A stretch of DNA of 64,000 nucleotides from Haloactinopolyspora alba (GCF_003014555.1 NZ_PYGE01000003.1:1-64000); one strand, 5' to 3'; positions 50,439-60,598 are shown, counted from the first letter of the stretch. Made by a program: numbers and translations. Notes: a model not told the origin generated them from the letters alone.

Positions 50439-50909
50439 CTACCGCTCCAGGTAGGCCGCGAGGTTCGCGAGCGAGGATGCGAGCCCGGCGGCGTGGTCCT
50501 CCGCGGAGACACCGGCAGGAACGTCCTCGGCGCGGATGTCGACGAGGCTGCCGCCCGCGACCGGGGTGACCTCCCAGGTCATGGTCATCGTTCCCGTGAA
50601 GGCCGGGTCGTCGGAGACGAAGTCGACCGCCTGCACGACCCGTACACCCGGAACCAGGTCGACGACACGCGCCTCGACGATGTCGGAGTCCGCGGTGGCC
50701 TTGCCGGGAGCGGAGGCGGCGTCGGCGTAGGTGAGGACGAGCCGGTAGCCGCCTCCGGGGCGCAGGTCGAAGCGCTCGAAGCGCCCGGTCATCCCCGCCG
50801 GCGGAAGCCATGCCGTCAACGCGTCCGGATCGACGAGCGCCGCGTACGCGCGGCCGGACGGTGCGGCGATCGTCCTGGAAGCGGAGTCCGTTCGTCCCAC
50901 GGCCACCAC
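50439..50909 (-). CDS. SRPBCC (AHSA1-type) domain protein
   Basis: A 156-residue protein with the helix-grip START-like fold. Typical blocks are ASRTIAAPSGRAYAALVDPD, ALTAWLPPAGMTGRF, GGGYRLVLTY and DFVSDDPAFTGTMTMTWEV. Members bind hydrophobic ligands or assist chaperones; the ligand here is unknown. The start is GTG after GAGG. It lies downstream of the MFS gene on the same strand and may be co-transcribed. Confidence 0.88.
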   Translation of the reverse strand: MVAVGRTDSASRTIAAPSGRAYAALVDPDALTAWLPPAGMTGRFERFDLRPGGGYRLVLTYADAASAPGKATADSDIVEARVVDLVPGVRVVQAVDFVSDDPAFTGTMTMTWEVTPVAGGSLVDIRAEDVPAGVSAEDHAAGLASSLANLAAYLER

Positions 50910-50965
50910 CCTAGCCTCGTGACACGCGTGCTCCGACGATGCCGTGTCCTCCCATACCCGTGATC

Positions 50966-52213
50966 TCAATGCGCAGTCGTGCGGGCGCGGGCGGCGCGGA
51001 CGGCCACCGGCAGCGAGGCCAGCACCACGGCCGCGGTCACCACGAACGCGGCGGTGAAGTCCGAGAGCGCAGCCACGACGCCGACGCCCACCGAGCCGAT
51101 GCCGAAACCGCCGTCGTAAGCGACGTTCCACACCGTGCTCGCCTTGCCGTAGCCGCGTGGTCCGGTGCGGTGGAACATCGTGATCAGCGTGTCGCTCTGC
51201 ACCGCGCCGAACCCCAGGCCGAGCAGGCCGGCGCCGGCCAGCACCGACGGCGTCACCGCCGTCCCCGCCGCAGCGGCGGCCAGCAGGGCCATGCCGGCCG
51301 TTCCCGCCACGACCCCGGGGATCACCGTGACCGGGCGGCGCATCCGGTCGGAGAGCACCCCCGCCGCGGAGCGGCCCACGATGGATGCCAGCCCGTACGA
51401 GAACAGCGCACCGGACACCGCTGTGGCGTGCGGAACGGCCACGGCCAGGAACGTCACCACGCCGCCGGCCGCCAGGGCGGTCGTGACCAGCGCCACCGCC
51501 GGCAGCAGGAGCGCCGCCACCGGCACGCCCGGGCCGCCGGCCCCGCCTTCGTCCTCGGCACGGCCGTCGCCCTCCCACCGCGGCTCGTCCGCGGACCGGC
51601 GCCGGTGACCGTGCCGGACGGGGTCGATGTGCGGCATCACCGCCGCAGCAGCCGTGCCGGCCGCGGCCACCACCGCGGCCACCACGAACACCGTGCGATG
51701 CCCGACGTGCTCGGCCAGCCACACGCCCGCGGGCAGCCCGGCCACGTTCGGCACGCCGACCGCCAGGCCGTACAGCGCCGACCCGCGGCCGCGTTCGCCC
51801 ACCGGCAGCAGCATCGCGATCAGGGCGCTGCCCACCACGGTGAGCAGCCCGAACCCCACACCACGCAGCCCCGACACGGCGACCACCGGCCACAGCCGCG
51901 CCGAGAGCGCGAACGCGGCGCTCGACACCGCCATGAACACACCGCCGGCCACCAGCAGGGCGCGCGGGCCCAACCGTGCGAGCAGCGCCGGCACCGCCAG
52001 CTGTGTCAGGACGGTGGTCAGCATGAACACGCCGGTCGTGGATCCGGCGCCGGTGGTTCCGGCACCGCCGGACTCCGCCCACAACGGCACGACCGGCAGC
52101 AGCACGGAGTAGCTGGCGAACGTGCCGAGGGTGGCGATCAGCAGCAGGGTGAACGCACCCCGTCCGGCCGCGACGGGCACACGCCGGCCGTCGCCGTCAG
52201 CTGGAGTGGACAC
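50966..52213 (-). CDS. MFS transporter
   Basis: A 415-residue major facilitator with 12 predicted membrane segments and a charged central loop of about 40 residues (HGHRRRSADEPRWEGDGRAE). Loop motifs PALLARLGPRALL and GRSAAGVLSDRMRR are motif A-like. The substrate is unknown. The start follows the smc stop by three bases on the same strand, so it probably shares the smc transcript. This is where the conserved smc-ftsY link is interrupted. Confidence 0.9.
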   Translation of the reverse strand: MSTPADGDGRRVPVAAGRGAFTLLLIATLGTFASYSVLLPVVPLWAESGGAGTTGAGSTTGVFMLTTVLTQLAVPALLARLGPRALLVAGGVFMAVSSAAFALSARLWPVVAVSGLRGVGFGLLTVVGSALIAMLLPVGERGRGSALYGLAVGVPNVAGLPAGVWLAEHVGHRTVFVVAAVVAAAGTAAAAVMPHIDPVRHGHRRRSADEPRWEGDGRAEDEGGAGGPGVPVAALLLPAVALVTTALAAGGVVTFLAVAVPHATAVSGALFSYGLASIVGRSAAGVLSDRMRRPVTVIPGVVAGTAGMALLAAAAAGTAVTPSVLAGAGLLGLGFGAVQSDTLITMFHRTGPRGYGKASTVWNVAYDGGFGIGSVGVGVVAALSDFTAAFVVTAAVVLASLPVAVRAARARTTAH

Positions 52214-52216
52214 CGC

Positions 52217-55200
52217 TCAGGCTGGTTCGGACTCGCGGATGCGCTGGCTGATGACGGCCGTCACGCCGTCGCCGCGCATCGACGTGCCGTACAGCGCGTC
52301 GGCGATCTCCATGGTGCGCTTCTGGTGGGTGATGACGACGAGCTGGCTCTGCTCGCGCAGCTCCTCGTAGATGTCGAGCAACCGGCCCAGGTTGGTGTCG
52401 TCCAGTGCCGCCTCGACCTCGTCGAGAATGTAGAACGGACTGGGCCGCGCCTTGAACAGCGCGACAAGAAAAGCGACGGCGACGAGAGATCGCTCGCCGC
52501 CGGACAGCAGTGACAGCCGCTTGACCTTCTTCCCCGGCGGCCGGGCCTCGACGTCGATGCCGGACGCCAGCATGTCGTCCGGATCGGTGAGCACGAGACG
52601 GCCCTCTCCGCCGGGGAACAGCCGGCCGAAGACCGCGGCGAACTCACGCGCGGTGTCCTCGAACGCCTCGGAGAACACCTGCTGAACCCGGTCGTCGACC
52701 TCTTTCACGATGTCCAGCAGGTCACGGCGGGTGTTCCGGAGATCCTCGAGCTGCTCGCTGAGGAAGGAGTGCCGCTCTTCGAGCGCCGCGTACTCCTCCA
52801 GCGCCAGCGGGTTGACCTTGCCCAGCTTCGCCAGGTCGCGTTCGGCGGCCTTCATCCGTTTCTGCTGCTGCTCGCGGACGTACGGCACCGGCTCGCGTTC
52901 CTCGCCGTCGTCGCCGGGCGGGACCGGGACCGGCAGGTGCGGCCCGTACTCGTCGACGAGTGTCGACGCTTCGACACCGTGCTCCTCGACCGCCTTGGTC
53001 TCCAGCGACTCCACCCGCAGCCGGTGTTCGGCCCGGGCGAGCTCGTCGCGGTGCACGGTGGAGTTGACCTCGTCCAGTTCCGCGCTCAGTGCCCGGACCC
53101 GTTCGCGTTCCGCACTCAACGCCGCCTCACGTTCGGCACGGACCTGCTCGGCCTCCGCCCGCTCGGCGTCGGCGAGCTGCAGCGAGCGCTCGACATGCTC
53201 GAGCAGCGACTGCGCCCCGCGCTCGACCGCCGTGGCCACCGCGGCCTGTTCGGCCCGCCTCCGGGCGGCGACGGCCGCCTGCTCGCGCGCCGCGCGTTCT
53301 TCGCGTGCGGCCCGCTCGAGGCTCTCCGCCCGGCCGGTCAGCGCGCGGGCGCGTTCCTCGCCGGTGCGCAACGACAGCCGCGCCTCCGTCTCGGCCTGCC
53401 TGGCCTGCCGGGCCGCCTCGAGCAACCGGTCGCGCTCGTCGGTGGACGGTTCCTCCTCCTCGTCGCCGGACTCCTCGGCGGCGGCGACCCGCTCCTCCAT
53501 CTCCGCCAGCGCCGCCTGGTCGCGGTCGCGCGCCTGCTCGGCCTCGGTCACCGCCGTGGCCAGCCGTTCGGCCTCCTCGCCGGCGGTGCGTGCCGTGCTG
53601 CCCAGCCGGGCGAGCTGCTCGGCGACGGCCGACATCTCGGCGTCGGACTCGTGCAGCTTGCTCAGCGCGGCGGCCTCGACCGCGGCGGCTTCCTCACGCC
53701 GCTGTTCGGCTGCCGCGAGCTGCCGGCCGAGCTCCTCGGACTGTCGCGTCGCGGCTGCCAGCTGGTCGGCGGCCTCGTCCACGGCGGCCTGCGCCTCGAG
53801 CAGGCTCGGCGCGTTGGCCGAGCCGCCGTAGCCGCGGTAGCGCCCGATCAGGTCGCCGTCGCGGGTGACCGCCTCGAGCTCGGGGATCTCGGCGACCAGC
53901 GCACGCGCGGCAGGAAGGTCGTCGACGGCGGCCACGCCGCGCAGCAGCCGGGTCAGTGCCGGACGGACGTCGGCCGGCGCATCGACCAGGTCGATGACGT
54001 AGCGCAGGCCCGACGGCAGCGCGGGCCACGACGCACGGTCGTCGGGCTGATGACTGGCCGGCCCGCCGACCATCAGCCCGGCACGGCCGAGATCGTCGTC
54101 GTGCAGGAGCCGCAGCGCCGCGACGGCGTCGTCGACCGACGACACCACGACCGCGTCCGAGGCCGGGCCCAGCGCCGTGGCGACGGCGGCCTCCCAGCCG
54201 GCCTGTACGGTCAGCAGCGCCGCCACGGAGCCGTGCACCCCGGACAGGCGGTCGGACGCGGCCAGCAGCGACTCCGCGCCGTCGCGCCGGGCCAGTCCCA
54301 TCTCGAGCGCCTCGTGCCGCGCGGCCAGCGCCGCGCGCTCGCGCTCGGCGGCGCGCTCGGTGTCCTTGAGCCGGCCGAGCTCCTCCTCTGCCGCGGTCAG
54401 CTCGGCCGCGGCCCGCTCGTGCTCGGCGTCCAGGCCCTCCTCGCCCACGGACAACCCGGCGATGGTGGTCTCGAGCGCGGTGAACTCGTGCTCTGCCGCG
54501 GTCGCCCGTTCGGCCGCCGCCGTGCGCTGCTCGGTCAACCGCGACAGCTCGGCCTCGGCGTCGCGCACGCGGCGGCGCAACCCTTCGAGCTGGCCGGACA
54601 GCCGGGCCAGCCCGGCGCGCCGGTCGGCCGACGCACGCGTGAGTGCGGCCAGGCGGCGCTCCTCGGCCTCGGCCGCCTCCTCGGCCTCGGACCGGCGCTG
54701 CATCGCGTCGTCGAGGACCGAACGAGCCTCTTCGGTCTGCTCCTCGAGCTCGGCCTCCTGCTCTCGGATCGCCGCGGCTTCCTGCTCGAGCTCGTCCGGG
54801 TCGCGGCCGGACGAGCCGGACTCCACCGGCGCCGACAGGTGCCGGCCGCGCTCGGTCGCCAGCGACGCCGTCCCGCGGATGCGTTCACGCAGGCCGGACA
54901 GCCCGTACCAGGCGTCCTGGGCCCGCGACAGCCGCGGCGTGGCCTCTTTGACCTCGGCCTCCAGCCGCGACTCCGCGGCGCGCGCGCGCTCGACACTGCG
55001 GGTCAGCTCGGCCTGCCGTGCCTTGAGGGCCTTCTCGTCGGCGACCTCCTGCTCGAGCGCGGCCTGAGCCTGCACGAGGTCGTCGGCCAGCAGACGCAGC
55101 CGGGAGTCGCGCAGGTCGGACTGGATGACCGCGGCCCTGCGCGCCAGCTCGGCCTGCTTGCCCAGCGGACCCAGCTGGCGTCGCAGCTCGGCGGTGAGGT

Positions 55201-55777
55201 CCTCGACCCGGGTGAGGTTCGCCTGCATCGCCTCGAGCTTGCGCAGCGCCTTCTCTTTGCGCTTGCGATGTTTGAGGACGCCCGCGGCCTCCTCGATGAA
55301 TCCGCGGCGTTCCTCCGGCGTCGCGGCCAGCACCTGGTCCAGCTGGCCCTGCCCGACGATCACGTGCATCTCGCGGCCGATGCCGGAGTCGGACAGCAAC
55401 TCCTGCACGTCCAGCAGCCGGCAGTTCTGGCCGTTGATGGCGTACTCGGAGCCGCCGCTGCGGAACATCGTCCGCGAGATGGTGACCTCGGCGTACTCGA
55501 TCGGCAGCGCGCCGTCGGCGTTGTCGATGGTCAGCTCGACCTCGGCGCGGCCGAGCGCGGCGCGGCCGGTGGTGCCGGCGAAGATGACGTCCTCCATCTT
55601 GCCGCCGCGCAGGCTCTTCGCGCCCTGCTCGCCCATCACCCAGGCGAGGGCGTCGACGACGTTGGACTTGCCGGAACCGTTGGGCCCGACGACGCACGTG
55701 ATGCCGGGCTCGAGACGCATCGTCGTCGACGACGCGAAGGACTTGAATCCCCGTAACGTCAAGCTCTTCAGGTGCAC
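52217..55777 (-). CDS. smc: Chromosome segregation ATPase SMC
   Basis: A 1186-residue SMC protein, the core of the bacterial condensin. The head carries Walker A GPNGSGKSN at 31-39 and GQGQLDQVLAATPEERRGFI. Two long coiled-coil arms rich in Ala, Glu and Arg flank the hinge at about 500-650 (GSVAALLTVQAGWEAAVATA). The C-terminal head has the signature LLSGGERSLVAVAF and Walker B FYILDEVEAALDD. The GTG start has AGGAGAG seven bases upstream; the ten codons before it are not conserved. It works with ScpA and ScpB, which are not encoded here. Confidence 0.98.
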   Translation of the reverse strand: MHLKSLTLRGFKSFASSTTMRLEPGITCVVGPNGSGKSNVVDALAWVMGEQGAKSLRGGKMEDVIFAGTTGRAALGRAEVELTIDNADGALPIEYAEVTISRTMFRSGGSEYAINGQNCRLLDVQELLSDSGIGREMHVIVGQGQLDQVLAATPEERRGFIEEAAGVLKHRKRKEKALRKLEAMQANLTRVEDLTAELRRQLGPLGKQAELARRAAVIQSDLRDSRLRLLADDLVQAQAALEQEVADEKALKARQAELTRSVERARAAESRLEAEVKEATPRLSRAQDAWYGLSGLRERIRGTASLATERGRHLSAPVESGSSGRDPDELEQEAAAIREQEAELEEQTEEARSVLDDAMQRRSEAEEAAEAEERRLAALTRASADRRAGLARLSGQLEGLRRRVRDAEAELSRLTEQRTAAAERATAAEHEFTALETTIAGLSVGEEGLDAEHERAAAELTAAEEELGRLKDTERAAERERAALAARHEALEMGLARRDGAESLLAASDRLSGVHGSVAALLTVQAGWEAAVATALGPASDAVVVSSVDDAVAALRLLHDDDLGRAGLMVGGPASHQPDDRASWPALPSGLRYVIDLVDAPADVRPALTRLLRGVAAVDDLPAARALVAEIPELEAVTRDGDLIGRYRGYGGSANAPSLLEAQAAVDEAADQLAAATRQSEELGRQLAAAEQRREEAAAVEAAALSKLHESDAEMSAVAEQLARLGSTARTAGEEAERLATAVTEAEQARDRDQAALAEMEERVAAAEESGDEEEEPSTDERDRLLEAARQARQAETEARLSLRTGEERARALTGRAESLERAAREERAAREQAAVAARRRAEQAAVATAVERGAQSLLEHVERSLQLADAERAEAEQVRAEREAALSAERERVRALSAELDEVNSTVHRDELARAEHRLRVESLETKAVEEHGVEASTLVDEYGPHLPVPVPPGDDGEEREPVPYVREQQQKRMKAAERDLAKLGKVNPLALEEYAALEERHSFLSEQLEDLRNTRRDLLDIVKEVDDRVQQVFSEAFEDTAREFAAVFGRLFPGGEGRLVLTDPDDMLASGIDVEARPPGKKVKRLSLLSGGERSLVAVAFLVALFKARPSPFYILDEVEAALDDTNLGRLLDIYEELREQSQLVVITHQKRTMEIADALYGTSMRGDGVTAVISQRIRESEPA

Positions 55778-55913
55778 TGACCGACTCTCCTCGCCGCGTC
55801 CCCACACGGCTGCACGGACCTCACGCGCCGTACGGCGGCGAGGTTGCCGGCCAGCTTACCCCTCGGACCGCACGACGCCGGGGATATCCGAACGGTGTGA
55901 CCCGGGCTCGACG

Positions 55914-56114
55914 TCAGGTCAGCGCGGGCTCGGGGACGGTCGTGTCGTCCAGCAGGCGGCTGTGCTCGACAGCGGCCTCGGCGAGATGGTCGTTCTCCGC
56001 CTGCAGCCGCAGCACCTGCGCTTCGAGGTCGGTCACTCGCCTACGGAGGCGCTGTACCTCCGTTGCGAGCCGCGGGTCAGCAGCACCGACGTACCCCAGT
56101 AGCGCCTTCGCCAT
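55914..56114 (-). CDS. Small coiled-coil protein, MAKALLGYVG type
   Basis: A 66-residue protein. The N-terminus MAKALLGYVGAADPRLATEV precedes a single leucine-rich coiled coil (RRVTDLEAQVLRLQAENDHL) and an acidic tail. GGAGGG lies eight bases before the ATG; the longer frame upstream is cysteine-rich and not coding-like. I believe similar short proteins occur in other actinobacteria, but the function is unknown to me. Its place between mutM and smc may suggest a chromosome or division role; that is inference. Confidence 0.7.
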   Translation of the reverse strand: MAKALLGYVGAADPRLATEVQRLRRRVTDLEAQVLRLQAENDHLAEAAVEHSRLLDDTTVPEPALT

Positions 56115-56262
56115 GGTAGAAGCCCTCCACACAGGCCTTGGAATCAACATGTCGCAATCAGTGATCGCCGCGGCGGGCCGGTCTGGAACAGAACAGACGC
56201 ACAGGCCGCAGCAATACGTCAAGCATCCCACCCGGGGTAGCTTCCGGTCAACTTGTTCGGGA

Positions 56263-56285
56263 GTTTCGCCATCCCTCGTCGAAAC
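56263..56285 (-). terminator. Short hairpin after mutM
   Basis: GTTTCG and CGAAAC enclose 11 bases, beginning 14 bases past the mutM stop. The arms are short and there is no T-run, so it is a weak terminator candidate. Confidence 0.35.
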
Positions 56286-56298
56286 CTGCGCGAAACCG

Positions 56299-57159
56299 TC
56301 ACCAACGGGCGCGACGCGGACGCGGCTGACAATGCGGGCACGTGTACGACGAACGGTTCATGAACGGGTCCCGGCGCACCGGCGCCGCGCACCGCCGACA
56401 CGGCTCGCCCGCGCGGCCGTAGACGTGCAGCGCCCGGTCGAAGTAGCCGCTTTCGCCGTTGACGTCGACGTACAGGCTGTCGAAAGACGTGCCACCCTGA
56501 GCCAGCGCGGCGGCCATGACCTCGCGCAGCGACTGCAGCAACCGGTCGACGTCGGCACGGCGCAGCGTCTCGGTGGGACGCGCGTAGTGCAGCCGTGCCA
56601 GCCACAACGCCTCGTCGGCGTAGATGTTGCCCACGCCCGACACCATGCTCTGGTCGAGCAGCGCGCGTTTGACGCCGGTACGGCGCCGCGCCAGCCGCGC
56701 GGCGAAGCCGTCGTCGTCGAACGCCTCGTCCATCGGGTCGGGCGCGATGTGTGCGATGGGCTCCGGCACGCCGTCCGGTCCGGCCGGCGCCACCGCGAAC
56801 CCGCCGAACGTGCGCTGGTCGACGAAACGCAGCTCCGGATCGCCGTCGGTGAAGGCGAACCGCACCCGCAGGTGCCGCTCGTCCGGAGCCGCCGCCGGCT
56901 GGACCAGCAGCTGCCCGCTCATGCCGAGGTGGCCGACAACGGCGTGCCGGTGGTCGTCCAGGGGCAGCCAGAGGTACTTTCCACGACGGTGCACCCCGAG
57001 CACGGCCTTCTTTGCCAGCAGGTCGGCGAAGTCTCGCGCTCCGGCAGCGTGCCGGCGCACCGCCCGCGGATGCGCCACCTCCACCCGGGCGATCACCCGG
57101 CCGGACACGTGCTCGGCGACTCCGCGCCGGACGACTTCGACCTCGGGCAGTTCGGGCAC
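56299..57159 (-). CDS. mutM: Formamidopyrimidine-DNA glycosylase
   Basis: A 286-residue Fpg/MutM that excises oxidised purines such as 8-oxoguanine. It starts at GTG, giving the obligatory [12 protein letters not shown] after the initiator, with the N-terminal proline nucleophile and catalytic glutamate. K56-region [14 protein letters not shown], the H2TH segment [13 protein letters not shown] and the zinc finger CRRCAAP to CPHC are intact. The finger is followed by a short basic tail. It lies seven bases after rnc in the conserved cluster order. Confidence 0.96.
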   Translation of the reverse strand: MPELPEVEVVRRGVAEHVSGRVIARVEVAHPRAVRRHAAGARDFADLLAKKAVLGVHRRGKYLWLPLDDHRHAVVGHLGMSGQLLVQPAAAPDERHLRVRFAFTDGDPELRFVDQRTFGGFAVAPAGPDGVPEPIAHIAPDPMDEAFDDDGFAARLARRRTGVKRALLDQSMVSGVGNIYADEALWLARLHYARPTETLRRADVDRLLQSLREVMAAALAQGGTSFDSLYVDVNGESGYFDRALHVYGRAGEPCRRCAAPVRRDPFMNRSSYTCPHCQPRPRRARW

Positions 57160-57166
57160 GGGGTGG

Positions 57167-57910
57167 CTACCGCTGGTGACCCGAGCGGTCGGACTCGCCG
57201 GGCTCGTCCGGCTCGCGCACACCGTCGCTGAGGGCCTTCCAGGCCAGCTCCGCGGCCTGCGCCTCGGCCTCCTTCTTGCTGCGGCCGGCGCCACGCCCGC
57301 GCACCTCACCGCCGACGATCACCTCGGCGGTGAACGTCTTCGCGTGGTCCGGGCCGTCCTCGGTGATGTGGTACTCCGGCACCCCGAGCGACTGCTGCGA
57401 GGTGAGCTCCTGCAGCGACGTCTTCCAGTCGAGCCCGGCGCCGAGCAGCGCGGACGCCTCGATCAGGCCGTCGACCAGGCGGTGCACCAGTGCGGACGTC
57501 TCGCCCAGGCCGCGGTCGACGTAGACGGCGCCGATGAGCGCCTCGACCGTGTCGGCGAGGATCGACGACTTGTCGCGTCCGCCGGTGGCCTCCTCACCGC
57601 GGCCGAGCAGCACGAACTGTCCGAGCTCGAGCTCGCGGGCCACCGATGCCAGCGCGCGCATGTTCACGACCGCGGCACGGAGCTTGGCGAGCTGACCCTC
57701 GGACAGGTCCGGATGCATGCGATAGAGCGCATCGGTGACGACGAGCCCCAGCACGGCGTCACCGAGGAACTCCAGCCGCTCGTTGGTGGGCAGCCCACCG
57801 TGCTCGTAGGCGTACGAGCGGTGGGTCAGCGCAAGTTGCAGCAGCTCGGCGTCGACGGACAGGCCGAGGCGCCCCTCCAGTACGGACAGGGCTGGGGATT
57901 CGGCCGTCAA
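57167..57910 (-). CDS. rnc: Ribonuclease III
   Basis: A 247-residue RNase III that cuts double-stranded RNA, including rRNA precursors. The catalytic signature [12 protein letters not shown] lies at 43-54. The second acidic site is in [14 protein letters not shown]. The C-terminal dsRNA-binding domain holds [11 protein letters not shown] and [17 protein letters not shown] charged tail of about 15 residues ends it. It follows rpmF by 26 bases, and mutM follows it closely. Confidence 0.97.
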   Translation of the reverse strand: MTAESPALSVLEGRLGLSVDAELLQLALTHRSYAYEHGGLPTNERLEFLGDAVLGLVVTDALYRMHPDLSEGQLAKLRAAVVNMRALASVARELELGQFVLLGRGEEATGGRDKSSILADTVEALIGAVYVDRGLGETSALVHRLVDGLIEASALLGAGLDWKTSLQELTSQQSLGVPEYHITEDGPDHAKTFTAEVIVGGEVRGRGAGRSKKEAEAQAAELAWKALSDGVREPDEPGESDRSGHQR

Positions 57911-57936
57911 CGTCTACGTCCTACACGAGCATCCGC

Positions 57937-58140
57937 TCAGGCGTCGCCGACCTGTCGGCCGTTGTACTCCCGGAACAGTGCCGTCCCCTGGGAGTCCTCG
58001 ACGACGTGCGCCCGGTGGGCGACCACCCAGGTGGTACGGCCGTTCTGGGTCCGCTTCTGGACCTGCGGCAGCTTGGCCTTCCACTGCGAACGGCGGTGGC
58101 GGGTGTTGCTGCGGGACATCTTCCGCTTGGGGACGGCCAC
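57937..58140 (-). CDS. rpmF: Ribosomal protein bL32
   Basis: A 67-residue L32. The start [20 protein letters not shown] is diagnostic. Zinc-binding cysteines are absent, so this is the C-minus form. It starts two bases after the yceD stop, the common pairing across bacteria. Confidence 0.97.
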   Translation of the reverse strand: MAVPKRKMSRSNTRHRRSQWKAKLPQVQKRTQNGRTTWVVAHRAHVVEDSQGTALFREYNGRQVGDA

Positions 58141-58142
58141 GG

Positions 58143-58745
58143 CTAGCTCTCTTCCGTCGGGCCGGCCCTCGTGGAGCCGGACTCGGTCGTGTCATCGGTG
58201 AACAGCCCTGCCAGGGCCGCCCACCGTGGGTCGGTCGTCTCGTGTACGTGGTCCGGATGGTCGGCCAGCCGTACTCCGCACTGGGAGCACAGACCGGGAC
58301 AGTCCGGACGACAGACCGGTGATTGCGGCAGCGCGAGCACCACCGCGTCTCGGACCGGCTGTTCGAGGTCGATCAGCTCGCCCTCGACACGCAACTCCTT
58401 GTCTTCGGCCTCGACGTCGGGGTCGTCGGCCCGCTCCGGATACACGAACAGCTCCTGGACGTCCGCGACGACCTCGCCGTCGACGGAGTCCAGGCACCGC
58501 ACGCACTCCGCGTCGAACGGCGCACGAACCGTACCCGATACGAGCACACCCTCCATGACCGCTTCGAGCCGGAGTTCGAACTCGAGATCGGTCCCTTCGG
58601 GCACCCAGACCACGCCGCCGAGCCCCAGATCGGACGGCGCAGGCAGCGAGAGCGTCTTGCGCTGAGCCGAACCGGGCCGGCGTCCGAGCTCGTGCGTGTC
58701 GAGCACGAACGGTGCGCGCGGGTCGAGCGTGCTCAGGATGACCAA
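58143..58745 (-). CDS. YceD/DUF177 rRNA-accumulation protein
   Basis: A 200-residue DUF177 protein. E. coli YceD affects 23S rRNA accumulation. Marks are [10 protein letters not shown] near residue 80, and the cysteine cluster [13 protein letters not shown], probably a zinc knuckle. The best start is a TTG, since no ATG or GTG lies further upstream in frame before noncoding DNA. It begins the yceD-rpmF-rnc-mutM unit. Confidence 0.93.
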   Translation of the reverse strand: MVILSTLDPRAPFVLDTHELGRRPGSAQRKTLSLPAPSDLGLGGVVWVPEGTDLEFELRLEAVMEGVLVSGTVRAPFDAECVRCLDSVDGEVVADVQELFVYPERADDPDVEAEDKELRVEGELIDLEQPVRDAVVLALPQSPVCRPDCPGLCSQCGVRLADHPDHVHETTDPRWAALAGLFTDDTTESGSTRAGPTEES

Positions 58746-58802
58746 CTCTCGTCGTGCTGCGGGCGTGCCGATCGGGCCTCGACGTGAGGCCGACGCCCAA
58801 GA

Positions 58803-58832
58803 GTACTAGATCGCTCAGGTCGACCCCAAACC
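58803..58832 (-). promoter_or_regulatory. Candidate promoter of yceD-rpmF-rnc-mutM
   Basis: On the minus strand, TAGTAC (58808-58803) is -10-like; -35-like GGTTTG (58832-58827) lies 18 bases upstream, with TTGGGG at 15 as an alternative. It lies between the DivIVA-like stop and the yceD start. Confidence 0.4.
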
Positions 58833-58848
58833 GGCGCCGGCGGCGCCG
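58832..58848 (-). terminator. GC-rich hairpin after the DivIVA-like gene
   Basis: CGGCGCC and GGCGCCG enclose three bases, 10 bases past the stop codon. It has no T-run, but position and 7-base GC stem fit an actinobacterial terminator. Confidence 0.5.
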
Positions 58849-58858
58849 AGCGGCTCGT

Positions 58859-59467
58859 CTACGGGGCGTGCTTCGTCTCCGCCACGGTGACCTCTTCCGA
58901 GGCGCCGGCAGCGTCGCCGTCGTCGGCCAGGGCGCCGTCGCCGACGACGACATCGGCACCGCCGGCATCGGCGCGTTCGTCGAGCTCGTGCCCGTTCCGC
59001 CGGTGCGCGAGCTCGTCGAACGGCGTGGGGTGCTGCAGCTGCTCGCGACCGTCGCGGACCGTCTCGACAATGCGCTGCGCGGCCACCTCGAGCCGGGCGA
59101 GCTTGGCGTCGACGTAGTCGTCGGCGTCGTCCCGGATCGCCTGCGCCTGGTCGTGGGCCACCCGCAGGATCTCGTCGGCCTCGATCCGCGCCGCCTGCGT
59201 CACGCTGTGGTCGTCGACCAGCCGGGCATGCTCGTCGCGGGCCTCGCCCACGACCTTCTCGGCGTTGCCGCGCGCCTCGACGAGCAGTGCTTCACGCTGC
59301 CCGAGGACGGCCTCGGCGGCGCGCAGGTTCTCGGGCAGGCACTCGCGGACCTCGTCGAGCAGCACCAGCAGCTGCTGCTTGTTGACCATCGCGGTCGAGG
59401 ACATCGGCATGGTCCGCGCCGAGTCGACCATCGCGACGATTTCGGTGATCTTTTCGTGAACCTCCAT
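58859..59467 (-). CDS. DivIVA-like / cell-division initiation coiled-coil protein
   Basis: A 202-residue coiled-coil protein. The stretch from about 30 to 150 is Ala/Glu/Arg-rich heptads (LRAAEAVLGQREALLVEARG, KVVGEARDEHARLV), resembling DivIVA tails and ATP synthase subunit b. The C-terminal 50 residues are acidic and disordered. Streptomyces has a similar gene at this place in the cluster, annotated as a cell division initiation protein. Partners are unknown. Confidence 0.8.
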   Translation of the reverse strand: MEVHEKITEIVAMVDSARTMPMSSTAMVNKQQLLVLLDEVRECLPENLRAAEAVLGQREALLVEARGNAEKVVGEARDEHARLVDDHSVTQAARIEADEILRVAHDQAQAIRDDADDYVDAKLARLEVAAQRIVETVRDGREQLQHPTPFDELAHRRNGHELDERADAGGADVVVGDGALADDGDAAGASEEVTVAETKHAP

Positions 59468-59496
59468 GATCCTCCCCCTGGAGTGGTGTCACCCGA

Positions 59497-59976
59497 TCAC
59501 TGCGGCCCGAGCCGGTCGCGTAGCCGGTGCAACGCGGCCTCGGGCACGAGCCCGGCGATGTCTCCCCCGTAGGACGCCACCTCTTTGATCAGGCTGGACG
59601 ACAGGAACGAGTAGTCGGGGATGGTGGCGACGAACAGTGTCTCCAAACTGGTGAGACGGTGATTCATCTGTGCCATCTGTAGTTCATAGTCGAAGTCGGT
59701 CACCACGCGCAGCCCTTTCACTACGGCGGGGATGTCCCGTTCCCGCGCGAAGTCGACCAACAGGCCGCCGAAGCTCTCGATCCGGATGTTCGGGACGTCG
59801 GCGCAGGCCTCCCGCAGCATCGTCATCCGCTCGTCCAGGTCGAACAGCCCCTTCTTGGACACGTTCACCAGGACCGCGACCACGACCTCGTCGAACATCT
59901 GGGCCGCGCGCTCGATGACGTCGACGTGGCCGTTGTGGACCGGGTCGAAGGAACCGGGACAGACACAGCGCCGCAC
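59497..59976 (-). CDS. coaD: Phosphopantetheine adenylyltransferase
   Basis: A 159-residue enzyme of coenzyme A synthesis that joins 4'-phosphopantetheine and AMP from ATP. The nucleotide motif [15 protein letters not shown] carries the HxGH-type site; the second site is [15 protein letters not shown]. The GTG start has AGGAGA upstream; the longer frame is not conserved. It lies between rsmD and the DivIVA-like gene. Confidence 0.97.
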   Translation of the reverse strand: MRRCVCPGSFDPVHNGHVDVIERAAQMFDEVVVAVLVNVSKKGLFDLDERMTMLREACADVPNIRIESFGGLLVDFARERDIPAVVKGLRVVTDFDYELQMAQMNHRLTSLETLFVATIPDYSFLSSSLIKEVASYGGDIAGLVPEAALHRLRDRLGPQ

Positions 59977-60010
59977 GTGGTTCTCCTTACGACCGATCCC
60001 TACCGGCCAC

Positions 60011-60598
60011 TCAACTCCCGCCATCGGCGGGAAAGCTCGTCTCGGAGCGGTGACCGTACCAGAGTGTGGTCTCGCCGTATCGGCGTTCCCGGTCCCCGAT
60101 CAGGCCGTCGGGCCACTGCGGTCGCGGGCTCCGCCGGTCCCGCTCGACCACCACTATCGCACCCGGGGCCAGCCAGCCGTTCACCAGCGCGGTCAGCATC
60201 GTGCGCAACTCGGGCTCACCGAGCGTGTACGGCGGGTCGGCGAGCACGACGTCGTAGGGTCGCCCGGGCGGCGTGGCCAGCGCACGCTCCGTCTTCGCGT
60301 GCACCACCTCCGCGCCGGGCAGCCCGAGCCGCTCGACGTTCGCGGAGATGACCCGCGCCGCCCTGGCGTCCGACTCGACCAGGCGCACGTGCGCCGCCCC
60401 GCGCGACAACGCCTCCAGCCCGAGCGCCCCGCTGCCGGCGTACAGGTCGAGGACCCGCGACCCGTCGAGACCACCGGAGGCCGACGACAGCGCGGAGAAC
60501 AGCGCCTCGCGCACCCGGTCCGAGGTCGGCCGGGTGCGGTGTCCGGGCGGCACCGCCAGCCGCCGGCCCCGCGCCGCGCCGGCGACGATCCGCGTCAT
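60011..60598 (-). CDS. rsmD: 16S rRNA (guanine966-N2)-methyltransferase RsmD
   Basis: A 195-residue methyltransferase. [20 protein letters not shown] precedes the SAM site [19 protein letters not shown]; the catalytic motif is VVLADPPY. The ATG overlaps the hydrolase stop codon (ATGA) and has GGGGGAG four bases upstream. Length is normal for the family. Confidence 0.96.
   Translation of the reverse strand: MTRIVAGAARGRRLAVPPGHRTRPTSDRVREALFSALSSASGGLDGSRVLDLYAGSGALGLEALSRGAAHVRLVESDARAARVISANVERLGLPGAEVVHAKTERALATPPGRPYDVVLADPPYTLGEPELRTMLTALVNGWLAPGAIVVVERDRRSPRPQWPDGLIGDRERRYGETTLWYGHRSETSFPADGGS

Noticed and set aside
52769-55756. A 995-codon plus-strand open frame opposite smc
   Set aside because: Its composition mirrors the SMC coiled coil read backwards; no motif or ribosome site supports it.
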